Assembly (NCBI RefSeq): GCF_003633775.1
Contig: NZ_RBIN01000007.1
Location: 1 to 64,000, forward strand
Reading direction: 5' to 3'
Source: Kushneria sinocarnis
Lineage (GTDB): Bacteria > Pseudomonadota > Gammaproteobacteria > Pseudomonadales > Halomonadaceae
DNA: 64,000 nucleotides
Position 1 is the first letter of the stretch; every line of letters starts with the position of its first letter. Under the pieces are notes generated by a model, which was not told the DNA's origin, searched no databases, and was given only the letters and a program-made list of their open reading frames with translations. Below, piece by piece: positions 31,730-41,017 of this stretch. The translations under genes were made by a program, and so were the position numbers.

Positions 31730-34444
31730 ATGCAGGCGAAAACCACCTGTCCCTATTGCGGTGTCGGCTGTGGCGTAACCGCCGAGCTGAGCGAGCAGGA
31801 CGGCTGCCGGACCCTCACGGGCGTCGGCGGAGACCCGGCGCATCCGGCCAGCTTCGGGCGACTGTGCGTCAAGGGCTCGGCACTGCACGAAACGCTGGGC
31901 CAGCATGATCGGTTGAGGCGGGCGCGGGTGGATGGCCTTGAAACCGAGCTCGGGCAGGCGCTGGATGGCGTGGCCGAGCGGCTGGCCGCCATCCGTTGTG
32001 AGCACGGCAGTAATGCCATTGCCGGTTATCTCTCCGGACAGCTTTTGACCGAGGACTATTACATCGCCAACAAGCTGTTCAAGGGCTATCTCGGCACGCC
32101 GCATGTCGATACCAATTCGCGACTCTGCATGGCATCGGCGGTGGCGGCCTACAAGCGGGCCTTCGGGGCCGATGCCGTGCCCTGCAATTACGAGGATCTG
32201 GAAGAGGCCGAGCTGGTGGTGCTCAGCGGCAGCAACCTGGCCTGGAACCATCCGGTCCTGTTTCAGCGCCTGCGCGCTGCCAAAAGCCGCAACCCGCTGA
32301 TGCGGGTGGTGGTGATCGACCCGCGCGTGACCGATACCTGCGAGCTGGCCGATCTTTTCCTGCCGATTGCCCCGGGCAGCGATACCCGGCTGTTCAACGG
32401 GCTGCTGAGCTACATGGCGGCAAAGGGGCGGCTGGATCAGCGCTATCTCGAGCGCCATACCCGGGGCAGTGGGGAGGCGCTGGCCGCGGCCCGCGAGGAT
32501 GCGCCGGATATTGCCACGGTGGCGCATCACTGCGAGCTCGACCCCGAGCGGCTGGAGACCTTCTACTACTGGTTTGCCAGCCATCTGCACGTGGTGACGC
32601 TCTTCTCCCAGGGGATCAATCAGTCGGCCTCGGGGACCGATCAGTGCAATGCCATCATCAATTGCCATCTCGCCGGCGGGCAGATCGGCCTGCCCGGCGC
32701 GGGGCCGTTCTCGATCACCGGTCAGCCCAACGCCATGGGCGGGCGTGAAGTGGGCGGTCTGGCCAATCAGCTGGCCGCGCACATGGACTACCACACGCCG
32801 GGGGCCATCGAGCGGGTCACCCGTTTCTGGCGTACCGAACACCTGACACCGACGCTTCCGGAAGCGCCGGGGCACAAGGCGATGGCGCTGATCGAGGCGA
32901 TCGAGCGCGGTGAGATCAAGGCGCTGTGGATCATGGCGACCAATCCGCTGGTCAGCCTGCCGGACAGCCGCCGGGTCCGTGCCGCGCTCGAGCGCTGCCC
33001 GCTGGTGATCGTCTCCGAGTGCATGGCGCACAACGATACCCTGGCGCTGGCGGATATCGTGCTGCCGGCGAGTTCCTGGGCGGAGAAGGATGGCACGGTC
33101 ACCAACTCCGAGCGGCGCATCTCGCGCCAGCGCGGTCTGCTGCCGCCTCCGGGCGACGCCTGTCATGACTGGCAGCTGATGGCGGGCGTTGCCCGGCGCA
33201 TGGGCTTCGGGGAAGCCTTTGCCCATGTGCACCCGGCCGAGATCTTCGACGAGCACGCCCGACTCTCCGGATTCGAGAACGATCCCGCGGCGGCGGACTG
33301 GCGCATCTTCGACATCTCCGGGCTGGCAGGGCTGGGTCGGGAGGGCTATGACGCGCTCGCGCCCATCCAGTGGCCGGTCAATGCCGCTCATCCGCAGGGT
33401 GCGGCGCGGCTGTTCGAAGAGGGGCGCTTTGTCACCGGAGATGGCCGCGCCCGCCTGGTGGCCGTGACCAGTCAGCCATCGGTGCAGCAGCGCACGGCCG
33501 ATGCGCCCCTGATCCTCAATACCGGCCGCATTCGCGATCAGTGGCACACCATGACCCGTACCGCCCGGGCGCCCCGGCTGATGCATCATCGTCCCGAACC
33601 CTTCATCGAGACCCACCCGGAGGACGCCAGCGCGCGCGGGGTGGTCGAGGGCGCACTGGCCCGGCTGCACAATGGGCTGGGCGAGTACATCGGCCGTGTG
33701 CGTCTGACCACCGCCCAGCGGCGCGGTGAAGTCTTCGTGCCCATTCACTGGAATGATCGGTTTGCCTCCCGCGCCCGGGCCTCCGAGCTGATCGCGGCGG
33801 TAGGCGATCCGCTCTCCGGACAGCCGGAATCCAAGCGGGGCGTCGTGCAGCTGTCACCTCGGCCGGTCGCCTGGGAGGCGTGTCTGCTGCTGGCAACGAC
33901 GTCGGGCGTGGTGCCGGAAGCGGCCGACTGGTGGGCCCGGATACCGCTGAACCACTGCCAGCGCTGGCAACTGGCCGGGGAGTCGCTGCCGGACTGGTTC
34001 GAGTGGTGCGAGGCCACCCTGGGCGATACGCCCACCCTGTGGAGCGAGGATGCCGGCCGCGGCTGCTTTCGTGCTGCCGGCATTCGGGAAGGGCGGCTGA
34101 CATGGTGGCTGGCGGTCATGCCGCCCGGGGAGCTGCCGGAGTTCGACTGGCTGGAGGCCTGCTTTGCCGGCGAATCGCTCGATCCCGAAGCCCGTCGACG
34201 GTTGCTGGCCGGCAGCGAAGCGAGTGCCGAAAGCAGTGGTGCGACGGTCTGCAGCTGTCATCAGGTGGGGTGTCGGACCATCGAGCGCGCCATTCGCGAT
34301 GGGAGCAATACGGTGGAGGCGCTGGGCGAGCGGCTGGCCTGCGGCACCCAGTGTGGCTCCTGCATTCCCGAGCTCAAAAACCTGATCGAGGCCACCGAGG
34401 CTCAACAGGAGCATGCCGATGATCATGAAACCGTTGTCTCATGA
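31730..34444 (+). CDS. nasA: Assimilatory nitrate reductase catalytic subunit NasA
   Basis: Cytoplasmic molybdopterin enzyme that reduces nitrate to nitrite, 904 residues. An N-terminal [4Fe-4S] site (Cys7, Cys10, Cys14, Cys46; CPYCGVGCGV) is followed by molybdopterin oxidoreductase domains (CMASAVAAYKRAFG, GINQSASGTDQ, GRIRDQWHTMTRT) and a C-terminal BFD-like [2Fe-2S] domain (CSCHQVGC ... CGTQCGSC). This extra domain is found in Klebsiella-type NasA, which takes electrons from a separate flavoprotein. I choose the ATG at 31730 with AGGGAG upstream; the longer frame crosses the leader terminator. It overlaps cobA by 26-32 bases. Nitrite produced goes to NirBD in the divergent operon. Confidence 0.96.
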   Translation: MQAKTTCPYCGVGCGVTAELSEQDGCRTLTGVGGDPAHPASFGRLCVKGSALHETLGQHDRLRRARVDGLETELGQALDGVAERLAAIRCEHGSNAIAGYLSGQLLTEDYYIANKLFKGYLGTPHVDTNSRLCMASAVAAYKRAFGADAVPCNYEDLEEAELVVLSGSNLAWNHPVLFQRLRAAKSRNPLMRVVVIDPRVTDTCELADLFLPIAPGSDTRLFNGLLSYMAAKGRLDQRYLERHTRGSGEALAAAREDAPDIATVAHHCELDPERLETFYYWFASHLHVVTLFSQGINQSASGTDQCNAIINCHLAGGQIGLPGAGPFSITGQPNAMGGREVGGLANQLAAHMDYHTPGAIERVTRFWRTEHLTPTLPEAPGHKAMALIEAIERGEIKALWIMATNPLVSLPDSRRVRAALERCPLVIVSECMAHNDTLALADIVLPASSWAEKDGTVTNSERRISRQRGLLPPPGDACHDWQLMAGVARRMGFGEAFAHVHPAEIFDEHARLSGFENDPAAADWRIFDISGLAGLGREGYDALAPIQWPVNAAHPQGAARLFEEGRFVTGDGRARLVAVTSQPSVQQRTADAPLILNTGRIRDQWHTMTRTARAPRLMHHRPEPFIETHPEDASARGVVEGALARLHNGLGEYIGRVRLTTAQRRGEVFVPIHWNDRFASRARASELIAAVGDPLSGQPESKRGVVQLSPRPVAWEACLLLATTSGVVPEAADWWARIPLNHCQRWQLAGESLPDWFEWCEATLGDTPTLWSEDAGRGCFRAAGIREGRLTWWLAVMPPGELPEFDWLEACFAGESLDPEARRRLLAGSEASAESSGATVCSCHQVGCRTIERAIRDGSNTVEALGERLACGTQCGSCIPELKNLIEATEAQQEHADDHETVVS

Positions 34445-35330
34445 ACGTGGGGTCCGAGCCGCGTTGCGCGCCGTTGCCCGGCGGCTGATGGCGCCCACGG
34501 GGCCTGCGCACTCGCCGGTTACCACCCGGCGGCCTGCCGCGCATCCGACGTCCGGCGGCCGGGTGGCGCTGGTGGGTGCCGGACCGGGGGAGGTCGAGCT
34601 GCTGACGCTCAGGGCAGCCAGACTGCTGGGGGAAGCCGATGCGGTGGTGTATGACCGGCTGGTGGGGGATGACATTCTCGAACTGATCAGACCCGGTGCA
34701 GAGCGCTACTACGTGGGCAAGGCGTGCGGGCATCACAGTGTCTCCCAGGCGGAGATCGGGACCCTGATGGTCAGACTGGCCGGAGAGGGCAGGTCGGTGG
34801 TACGTCTCAAGGGAGGCGATCCGGGCGTGTTCGGTCGCATGGGCGAGGAGCTGGTCGCACTGGCCGAAGCAGGAATCGAAACCGACATCGTGCCCGGTAT
34901 CAGTGCCGCCTCCGGAGCGGCCGCGGCGATGGGCATTCCCCTGACCGATCGCAGCTGTGCCCAGCGCCTGCACCTGGTGACCGCACACGGCTGCCGCCCT
35001 GATCAGGCGCCGGACTGGCCGTCGCTGGCGCGCCGCGACGAGACGCTGGTGTTCTACATGGGGTTGTCCCGCGCATCCGAGATTGCCCACTCGCTGATGG
35101 CGGCCGGCCTGCCCGCCGACTGGCCGATGATGCTGATTGCCAATGCCTCGCTGCCGGATCAGCAGGCGCTGATCGGCACCCTCGGCGACATGCCGGCAAG
35201 ACTCGCCGAGACCTGCCTGCCCTCGCCATGTCTGATCATGGTAGGCCGTGTGGTCGCCCTGGCGGCCGACTCGCCGGTCCTGCGAAAAGCCGGTGTCAGC
35301 AACCGCGACCGGAGCGACGCCGGGGCGTGA
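34419..35330 (+). CDS. cobA: Uroporphyrinogen-III C-methyltransferase (CobA/SUMT)
   Basis: Adds two methyl groups from S-adenosylmethionine to uroporphyrinogen III, giving precorrin-2 for siroheme, the cofactor of NirB. After an unusual basic 45-residue extension the SUMT domain shows VGAGPGEVELLTLRAARLL, YDRLV, RLKGGDPGVFGRMGEE, VPGISAASGAAA and YMGL. Three in-frame ATGs lie at 34413, 34419 and 34425. I favour 34419 because it is seven bases after the GGAG at 34408-34411. It is coupled to nasA by overlap. Dehydrogenase and ferrochelatase steps must be supplied from elsewhere. The 3' end overlaps a convergent gene by 35 bases. Confidence 0.93.
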   Translation: MIMKPLSHERGVRAALRAVARRLMAPTGPAHSPVTTRRPAAHPTSGGRVALVGAGPGEVELLTLRAARLLGEADAVVYDRLVGDDILELIRPGAERYYVGKACGHHSVSQAEIGTLMVRLAGEGRSVVRLKGGDPGVFGRMGEELVALAEAGIETDIVPGISAASGAAAAMGIPLTDRSCAQRLHLVTAHGCRPDQAPDWPSLARRDETLVFYMGLSRASEIAHSLMAAGLPADWPMMLIANASLPDQQALIGTLGDMPARLAETCLPSPCLIMVGRVVALAADSPVLRKAGVSNRDRSDAGA

Positions 35331-35631
35331 CCTTCGCTTCGGCCCGGCGACCGGCTGCCGGCCGCCGAGTGCGCCCGGCGTGCGGGTCCGGCCTGCCGGT
35401 GCGGGTCCCGGCGCCCGCACGCCGGCCCTCGCGGAGACAGCCGAAAAGGGTGATCACTGTCACCAGCATGGCCAGCAGATAGGCCCAGTGACGGTCGAAC
35501 CATACCAGCTGCGCCAGCATGACCCCAGTGGCAATGAGTATCACGCTGATACAGACATCGCGGGCGAAGCCCCGGATCAGGCCGTACCCGCCCAGTATGA
35601 TCGCCAGCAGGGCGATCCAGAACAGATCCAT
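35296..35631 (-). CDS. Small predicted membrane protein
   Basis: A 111-residue protein whose first 65 residues form two to three hydrophobic helices (LFWIALLAIILGGYGLI; VCISVILIATGVMLAQLVW; YLLAMLVTVITLFG), followed by a very basic Arg/Gly-rich tail encoded over a GC-rich inverted repeat. No family recognised. Ribosome site is weak. The tail overlaps the end of cobA on the other strand by 35 bases, so the last part of the frame may be poorly constrained. Probably real because of the clean membrane helices. Confidence 0.5.
   Translation of the reverse strand: MDLFWIALLAIILGGYGLIRGFARDVCISVILIATGVMLAQLVWFDRHWAYLLAMLVTVITLFGCLREGRRAGAGTRTGRPDPHAGRTRRPAAGRRAEAKVTPRRRSGRGC
35375..35425. repeat. 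GC-rich inverted repeat after cobA
   Basis: A 12-base perfect inverted repeat (CCGGCGTGCGGG at 35375-35386, CCCGCACGCCGG at 35414-35425) encloses a 27-base loop. It starts 45 bases after the cobA stop and lies within the 3' part of the convergent small gene. It may end nasA-cobA transcription, although no U-tract follows. Confidence 0.5.
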
Positions 35632-35778
35632 GTCTTTTGCGTTCCCTGATATTCCCTTGCAGCGATTATCGGCCTGCGATCAATCCGGTTTATGCACTGA
35701 CGGGCTGGAATGTATACCCTTCAGGGTAGCGCACATGCCGGATCGGTAAGTGATAACGGGTAGGGCAAGGGAGTGTTC

Positions 35779-37584
35779 ATGACCACAGGGAAACATCGAT
35801 GGCGGCGCCGGGGGGCTGTGGGCGCGGTTGTCGTCCTGCTGCTGCTGGTAGTGGGGTATCTGGCAGCGCCGGCACTGCTCGGGCATCTGATTGTCAGCCG
35901 GCTGTCCGAGAAGACCGGTCATGAGGTCGCGGTCGGTGACGTGGCGATCAATCCCTTCACTGCCGAAATGACGATCGACGATTTCAGCCTGGCCGGTCGG
36001 ATGACGGATCAGGCGCCGCTCTTCGCCGCGCAGCAGATCCGTCTGGCACTGGCATGGTCATCGCTGTGGCACGCCGGCTGGCGTCTGCAGGCGGTTGAGT
36101 TGCAGCAGCCGCGTCTGTCGCTGGCCATTAACAAGCAGGGCGACTTCAACATCGCGCAACTCTTTCCGGATACCGGCGGCCCCCCGCCGCAGATTCGTAT
36201 CGATCGGCTGACCACGCACGACGGGACCCTGAGCTGGCGCAATCGCAGCCGCCAGCCGGCCGGGCACCTCACGCTGGAGCAGGTGGCGCTGGACATTCGC
36301 CACTATGATCATGCCGGTGATCAACCCTTCGAGCTGCAGGGCAGCGCGCAGGCAGGCGACGGCACGCTGCAGGTGGATGGCCGGATGGGGTTCTCGCCGT
36401 GGCTGGCGGATCTGGACTACCAGGGGCGCAACATTGCCCTGGCAACCTTCTCCCCCTGGCTGAACGCGCTGATGCAGGCCCGGATCCGACAGGGACACCT
36501 GAATGCCCGGGGCCATTTCAGCGCGGGCGAGGCGGCCGATGGAGCGCTGCAGCTGCAGGTGGCTTCTGGTAAGCTCGTCCGGCCTGAACTGCGGGCACCC
36601 GAAGCGGAGACATCGCTGTTTTCAGCTGATGCCATTTCGGTGCGTACACTGCACTTCGGGAGCCGTCAGGGGCTTGCCGTACAGCAGCTGAGCCTGGCGT
36701 CGCCCCGGCTGCATGCCGTGATTCTGCCCGGCATGAAGACCAATCTCAGCGCGCTGACGCCGCCATCTCACGCCTCCGATCAGCAACACGAAGGGCAGAA
36801 CGGGGCCGATGCCGATAGTGCCGACCACGACAGCGGAGAGGGCAGCGGTCAGCATTTCCGGTTCGACCGGGTCCGGGTACAGGATGGGCAGCTGCAGTTT
36901 ACCGACCGTCATCTGGAGCAGTCCTTTCAGTTGAACATTCGTCAGCTCGAGGGTGAGCTGACCGGTCCCGAGGGCAGCGACAGCCCGGGCCGAGTGAACC
37001 TTGACGGTCGGGTCAACGATACGGCGCCCATCAGTATCCGGGGGCAGTTCGCACCGCTGACCGGTGCCCTGTCGGGTGATCTTCGCCTGCAGGCGGAGCA
37101 CCTTCCGCTGACCAGCTTTGCCCCCTATATTCGCCGCTTCGGCGGGTATGCAGTCGAAGGGGGGACGGTACGGCTTGATCTGAACTACCGGGTCGATCAG
37201 GGGCAGCTGGATGCCAACAATCACATCATTCTCCGGCAGCTGGATCTGGGCCGTCAGGTACGGGCCGGCAGTACGGATCTGCCTCTGCAAAAACTGATCG
37301 GCCTGCTGCAGGCCGAAAGCGGAGTCATCAATCTGGATATCCCTGTCCGGGCTTCGCTGGATGGCACGTCGCTGGATGTCAGTCGGGTGGTCTGGCAGGC
37401 GGTCGGCGAGGCCTTCGAGAATCTGCTGACTTCGCCGGTGGATACGCTTTCGGCGATGTTCGGCAACGAAGGGGCCGATCAGGGCAGTGATGCCGCGAGC
37501 CGGTCCGGCGGTAATCAGGACGCCGAGCGCAGCGGCTACTCGCAGGGGCCCCTGTCCAGTGTTCCGCTGGAAGATGCCGAGTAA
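35779..37584 (+). CDS. AsmA-like protein, DUF748 family
   Basis: Large envelope protein of 601 residues with one N-terminal membrane anchor (about 15-37) and a long repetitive beta-rich periplasmic region of the AsmA/DUF748 type (GHEVAVGDVAINPFT near the N-terminus; FAPYIRRFGGYAVEGGTVRLDLNYRV late). Members of this superfamily may help move phospholipids to the outer membrane; the function of this one is unproven. An acidic, His/Asp/Gln-rich stretch (about 330-360) separates two halves. I use the ATG at 35779, six bases after AAGGGA, instead of a GTG two codons earlier. Monocistronic. Confidence 0.82.
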   Translation: MTTGKHRWRRRGAVGAVVVLLLLVVGYLAAPALLGHLIVSRLSEKTGHEVAVGDVAINPFTAEMTIDDFSLAGRMTDQAPLFAAQQIRLALAWSSLWHAGWRLQAVELQQPRLSLAINKQGDFNIAQLFPDTGGPPPQIRIDRLTTHDGTLSWRNRSRQPAGHLTLEQVALDIRHYDHAGDQPFELQGSAQAGDGTLQVDGRMGFSPWLADLDYQGRNIALATFSPWLNALMQARIRQGHLNARGHFSAGEAADGALQLQVASGKLVRPELRAPEAETSLFSADAISVRTLHFGSRQGLAVQQLSLASPRLHAVILPGMKTNLSALTPPSHASDQQHEGQNGADADSADHDSGEGSGQHFRFDRVRVQDGQLQFTDRHLEQSFQLNIRQLEGELTGPEGSDSPGRVNLDGRVNDTAPISIRGQFAPLTGALSGDLRLQAEHLPLTSFAPYIRRFGGYAVEGGTVRLDLNYRVDQGQLDANNHIILRQLDLGRQVRAGSTDLPLQKLIGLLQAESGVINLDIPVRASLDGTSLDVSRVVWQAVGEAFENLLTSPVDTLSAMFGNEGADQGSDAASRSGGNQDAERSGYSQGPLSSVPLEDAE

Positions 37585-37712
37585 TGCCCCGTGCCCGGGG
37601 CGTACGCCACTCATCGCCGAGGTGACGCAGGTGCGTCACCCCGGACGGGTAACATGACGTGATGACTGACCTCGGGTCAGCACGATAGCGACAGGCAGGA
37701 GCAGATAACGGA

Positions 37713-39242
37713 ATGCCGAGGTCTCGGGGATATCTGCAGGCCCTGAAAGGGGTCGGCATGGGAATTGCAGTAATAACACTGCTGGGTGGGTGCGCCAACT
37801 ACGCCGGCATCAAGCCTCAGGGAGAGCTGACCCGCCTCAGCCATCTCAGTATCGAGCAGGCGGTCGGCAACAGCCCGATCACGCCTGCGGCATGGCCGGA
37901 TCGACAGTGGTGGAAGGCCCTGGGAGATCCCACCCTTGATGAGCTGATTCGTGAAGCGCTGGCCAACTCGCCGGATATCGACGTCGCACAGGCGAGATTG
38001 CGTTCTGCCAACGCAGCGATCGGTACCGCGCACTCACAGCTGTTTCCTTCGATCGATGCCTCGGCCGAGGTCTCCCGGTCGCGGGTATCGGAAGTCGAGG
38101 ACCCTCAGGGGGTGGGCAACTATCGTTCGACCACGCGCGCACTGACAACCAGTCTCGACTTCGACTTTGACCTGTGGGGTGGGGACCGTGCCGGCTGGTC
38201 GGCAGCCCTGGGAGAAGCGCGGGCCCAGGAGGTCGATTATCGCGCCGCGGCTCTGACCCTGTCGGTCAACGTCGCACGGCGTTATGTCAGTCTGGCCAAC
38301 GCCTATGCCGTACGTGATGTGGCCAGGCGGCAACTGAAGCGGGCCAGAAGGATCAACCGGATCAATCAGGAGTTGCATCAGGCCGGTCTGAGCAATCGTA
38401 CCCAGAGCCTGCAGTCGCAGGTAACGGTGTCGAGCGCGCAGCAGTCGCTGGAGTCGGCAGAGCAGTCGATTCGCAGCAACCGCATTTCCCTGGCGATCCT
38501 GCTGGGCAAGGGGCCGGATCGTGGCAGCAGCATTCCGCGTCCGGAACCGCTGTCGCCCGCCCTGATGGCACTGCCTTCGGTAGTGCCGGCCGAGCTGATC
38601 GGCCATCGCCCGGATGTGGTGGCGGCGCGCTGGCGGGTAGAGGCTGCCTCGCAGCGCATCCAGCAGGCGAAGGCGCAGTTCTATCCCAATCTCAACCTGA
38701 CGGCGATGGCCGGCTTCAGATCGGCGCTGGGCTCGTACTTCTTCGAGGATGCCGCGAAATCACGGAGCGTGACGCCGGCGATTTCGCTGCCGATCTTCCA
38801 GGGTGGGCGCCTGCGCGCCAATCTGGACAGTACCGAGGCCGACTATGATCTTGCCGTGGCGCAGTACAACCAGACCGTGCTTTCGGCGCTGGGCGAGGTG
38901 ACCCGCAATATTACCGATCTGCAGTCCATTGCCCAGCAGCGCAAGCAGCAGCAGCAGGCCCTGGAAAGCGCCCGCAACGCCTTCAATCTGGCCCTGGAGC
39001 GTTACCGGTCGGGTATTGCGGACTATGTCACCGTGCTGAGCAGCGAGCAGCAGCTGCTCAGTGCCGAGCAAACGCTGGCCAACCTGCGTACCCGTCAGGT
39101 CGATCAGTCGGTGCAGCTGGTTCAGGCGCTGGGCGGCGGTCTGCAGCTTGATGCCTCGGTGCCGCACTACGATGCCGGTGGACTGCTGGATGCACCCAAC
39201 CCGGAAATGATCAACCGCGACTCCGACGGTTCATCGGGCTAG
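37713..39242 (+). CDS. TolC-type efflux outer membrane lipoprotein (NodT family)
   Basis: Outer-membrane factor of RND or MFS efflux systems, 509 residues, with a lipobox LLGGC (Cys27). It has two long outer-membrane efflux protein repeats forming the periplasmic coiled-coil tunnel (RLRSANAAIGTAHSQLFPSI and QQAKAQFYPNLNLTAMAGF segments; the typical P-LIGHRPDVVAARWRVEA). It normally works with a membrane-fusion protein and a pump, neither of which is encoded next to it, so it is an orphan here. It converges on the mepM-like gene with a strong hairpin between them. Confidence 0.92.
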   Translation: MPRSRGYLQALKGVGMGIAVITLLGGCANYAGIKPQGELTRLSHLSIEQAVGNSPITPAAWPDRQWWKALGDPTLDELIREALANSPDIDVAQARLRSANAAIGTAHSQLFPSIDASAEVSRSRVSEVEDPQGVGNYRSTTRALTTSLDFDFDLWGGDRAGWSAALGEARAQEVDYRAAALTLSVNVARRYVSLANAYAVRDVARRQLKRARRINRINQELHQAGLSNRTQSLQSQVTVSSAQQSLESAEQSIRSNRISLAILLGKGPDRGSSIPRPEPLSPALMALPSVVPAELIGHRPDVVAARWRVEAASQRIQQAKAQFYPNLNLTAMAGFRSALGSYFFEDAAKSRSVTPAISLPIFQGGRLRANLDSTEADYDLAVAQYNQTVLSALGEVTRNITDLQSIAQQRKQQQQALESARNAFNLALERYRSGIADYVTVLSSEQQLLSAEQTLANLRTRQVDQSVQLVQALGGGLQLDASVPHYDAGGLLDAPNPEMINRDSDGSSG

Positions 39243-39256
39243 CCTGATGACGCCGA

Positions 39257-39290
39257 ACGACCGCGCCCCGCCGGAGCGGGGCGCGGTCGT
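39257..39290. terminator. Bidirectional terminator-like hairpin
   Basis: A perfect 15-base stem (ACGACCGCGCCCCGC / GCGGGGCGCGGTCGT) with a CGGA tetraloop begins 15 bases after the efflux gene stop and lies 36 bases beyond the mepM-like stop. No U-tract on either side, but the stability and position between convergent genes support termination. Confidence 0.75.
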
Positions 39291-39325
39291 GACCACTGCT
39301 GATGGCAGCCATGGCCGGCAACGCT

Positions 39326-41017
39326 TCAGGAGTCGCTGTCTTCCTGCTTGTCGTCGCTGTGGTCGACATGGGCCACGGCGCGATTGTTGTCGGCGTTGTC
39401 GAGCTTGGCCAGCAGCGGCCTTGCTTCCCGCTTGAAGGCAGCCAGAGCCTTGCCGGAGAGATTGTCGCCTTCGGGCAGCTTGACCCGCATGGCATTGACG
39501 GGACCGTTGCTGGTGCGGATCTCGTAGTGCAGGTGGGCGCCGGTGCTGCGACCGGTATTGCCGGACAGGGCGATCTTCTGGTCCATGCTGACCGAATCAC
39601 CCTTGTGTACCAGCGCCTTGCTGAGATGCAGGTAGCGTGTCTTGAAGCCGTTCGGGTGCTGGATGACTACATAGTTGCCGGCCAGCGGATGATGGCCGAC
39701 ACGCAGTACCCGACCGTCGGCAGGTGCCCGCACGGTAGTGCCGGCCGGCATTGCGAAGTCGGTGCCCAGATGCGGGCTGATACGCCCCGTGACGGGGTGA
39801 TGGCGCCGCAGGTTGAAGGGCGAGCTGATGCGGTAGTGCCCCTTGAAGGGATAGCGACTGAAGGACGGATCCAGTCCCTTGCCATCGGGCGTATAGAAGT
39901 GATCGTTGTGCCGGACCACCGTGATGTCACTGCTTCCCCCGGCATAGTGGGCGGCCAGAATCCGGGAGTCATAGGCCTTGCCGTCCACCATGTCGGACTC
40001 CACCAGCACCTGGAAATGATCGCCCTGGCGCGCCTGACGGCGGAAATTGATCTTCTTGGAAAGCACGTTGGTCAGTTCGGCTACCTCGGCATTGCTCATC
40101 CCGGTGGAGAGCGCCGACAGTCCGAAGCTGCCTTCCACGGTACCGGCAAACAGCCGCTGGGTGGCCTGGCTGGCGCGCTGGATGTCGGAGACGGCGAAGG
40201 CTTCTCCTGCCTGATCCCGCTGGAACAGATAGCCCTTGCGAGAGTTTTTCATGATCCGCAGGGCCAGCAGCTGGCCCTGCTCATTGACCTTGTAGTCGAG
40301 GCTGTTGCCGACCCGCAGCCGCGTCAGTGCCTTGCGATCCGGTGCCTTTTCAAGCAGCGCCAACACTTCCCTGTAGCCCAGTCCGAGGCTGCGCTCGGCA
40401 AGGTCGGTAAAGGTGTCGCCCTTCTGGATGGTATAGCTCTGCCACTGCGGTACATACTGCTCGTCGGACGCAATCTCATCGGAGAGCGAGGGGGCATCAT
40501 CCGCATCCTCGAGATCGACCGGATCGGCGGACAGTTCGCCGCGTGAGGGCTTGCCGGCGTACCTGCTCAGCCGGGCGGCGACGGCAATGGCCGACTGGAA
40601 CAGGGAGCTGCCGGAGGAGACGGTGGTTTCGCTGTCACCGGGCAGCACCGAAGCGGCATAAGCAGGCCTGATATGGGGCTCCGGGGAGCCGCTGTCGGCA
40701 TTCCGTTCGCTCATGGCGCGCGCCGCTGCATTGCTGGCGACCGCCGTGAGGGTTTCGGAGCCGGCAGTGCCGGCAACCCGCAGGGCACTGGCGACATCGA
40801 GAGTCGGCTGCCGGGTGACCAGCAGCTCCGAACTCACACTGGTATCGGCCAGCGCATTGGCAATGGGGACTTCCAGCTGATCCCGGTCCGCGGTGTCATG
40901 ACCGGAATGATTTGTTGCTTCGAGAGCCTGATGCACGCCCAGCACGGTAACCATGGTAGTAACAGGTAACAGTAACAATTTATGAGTGCGGGGCAGCGAA
41001 CGAATGATTCGCGACAT
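39326..41017 (-). CDS. mepM: M23 family murein DD-endopeptidase (MepM-like)
   Basis: Peptidoglycan hydrolase that cuts cross-links to allow cell-wall growth. The 563-residue protein has an OapA-like N-terminal segment with one membrane anchor (IIRSLPRTHKLLLLPVTTM), a variable acidic region (about 45-190), an OapA/LysM-like domain (YTIQKGDTFTDLAERSLG near 197-214) and a C-terminal M23 domain. The zinc ligands are in HLGTDFA and HLHYE. It is longer than E. coli MepM (about 440 residues), the difference lying in the N-terminal region. In E. coli mepM is next to znuA; here it is far from the zinc locus. Confidence 0.9.
   Translation of the reverse strand: MSRIIRSLPRTHKLLLLPVTTMVTVLGVHQALEATNHSGHDTADRDQLEVPIANALADTSVSSELLVTRQPTLDVASALRVAGTAGSETLTAVASNAAARAMSERNADSGSPEPHIRPAYAASVLPGDSETTVSSGSSLFQSAIAVAARLSRYAGKPSRGELSADPVDLEDADDAPSLSDEIASDEQYVPQWQSYTIQKGDTFTDLAERSLGLGYREVLALLEKAPDRKALTRLRVGNSLDYKVNEQGQLLALRIMKNSRKGYLFQRDQAGEAFAVSDIQRASQATQRLFAGTVEGSFGLSALSTGMSNAEVAELTNVLSKKINFRRQARQGDHFQVLVESDMVDGKAYDSRILAAHYAGGSSDITVVRHNDHFYTPDGKGLDPSFSRYPFKGHYRISSPFNLRRHHPVTGRISPHLGTDFAMPAGTTVRAPADGRVLRVGHHPLAGNYVVIQHPNGFKTRYLHLSKALVHKGDSVSMDQKIALSGNTGRSTGAHLHYEIRTSNGPVNAMRVKLPEGDNLSGKALAAFKREARPLLAKLDNADNNRAVAHVDHSDDKQEDSDS

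Noticed and set aside
31655-33748. 697-codon frame antisense to nasA
   Set aside because: It begins inside nasA and runs through the nasA leader terminator; no recognisable domain.
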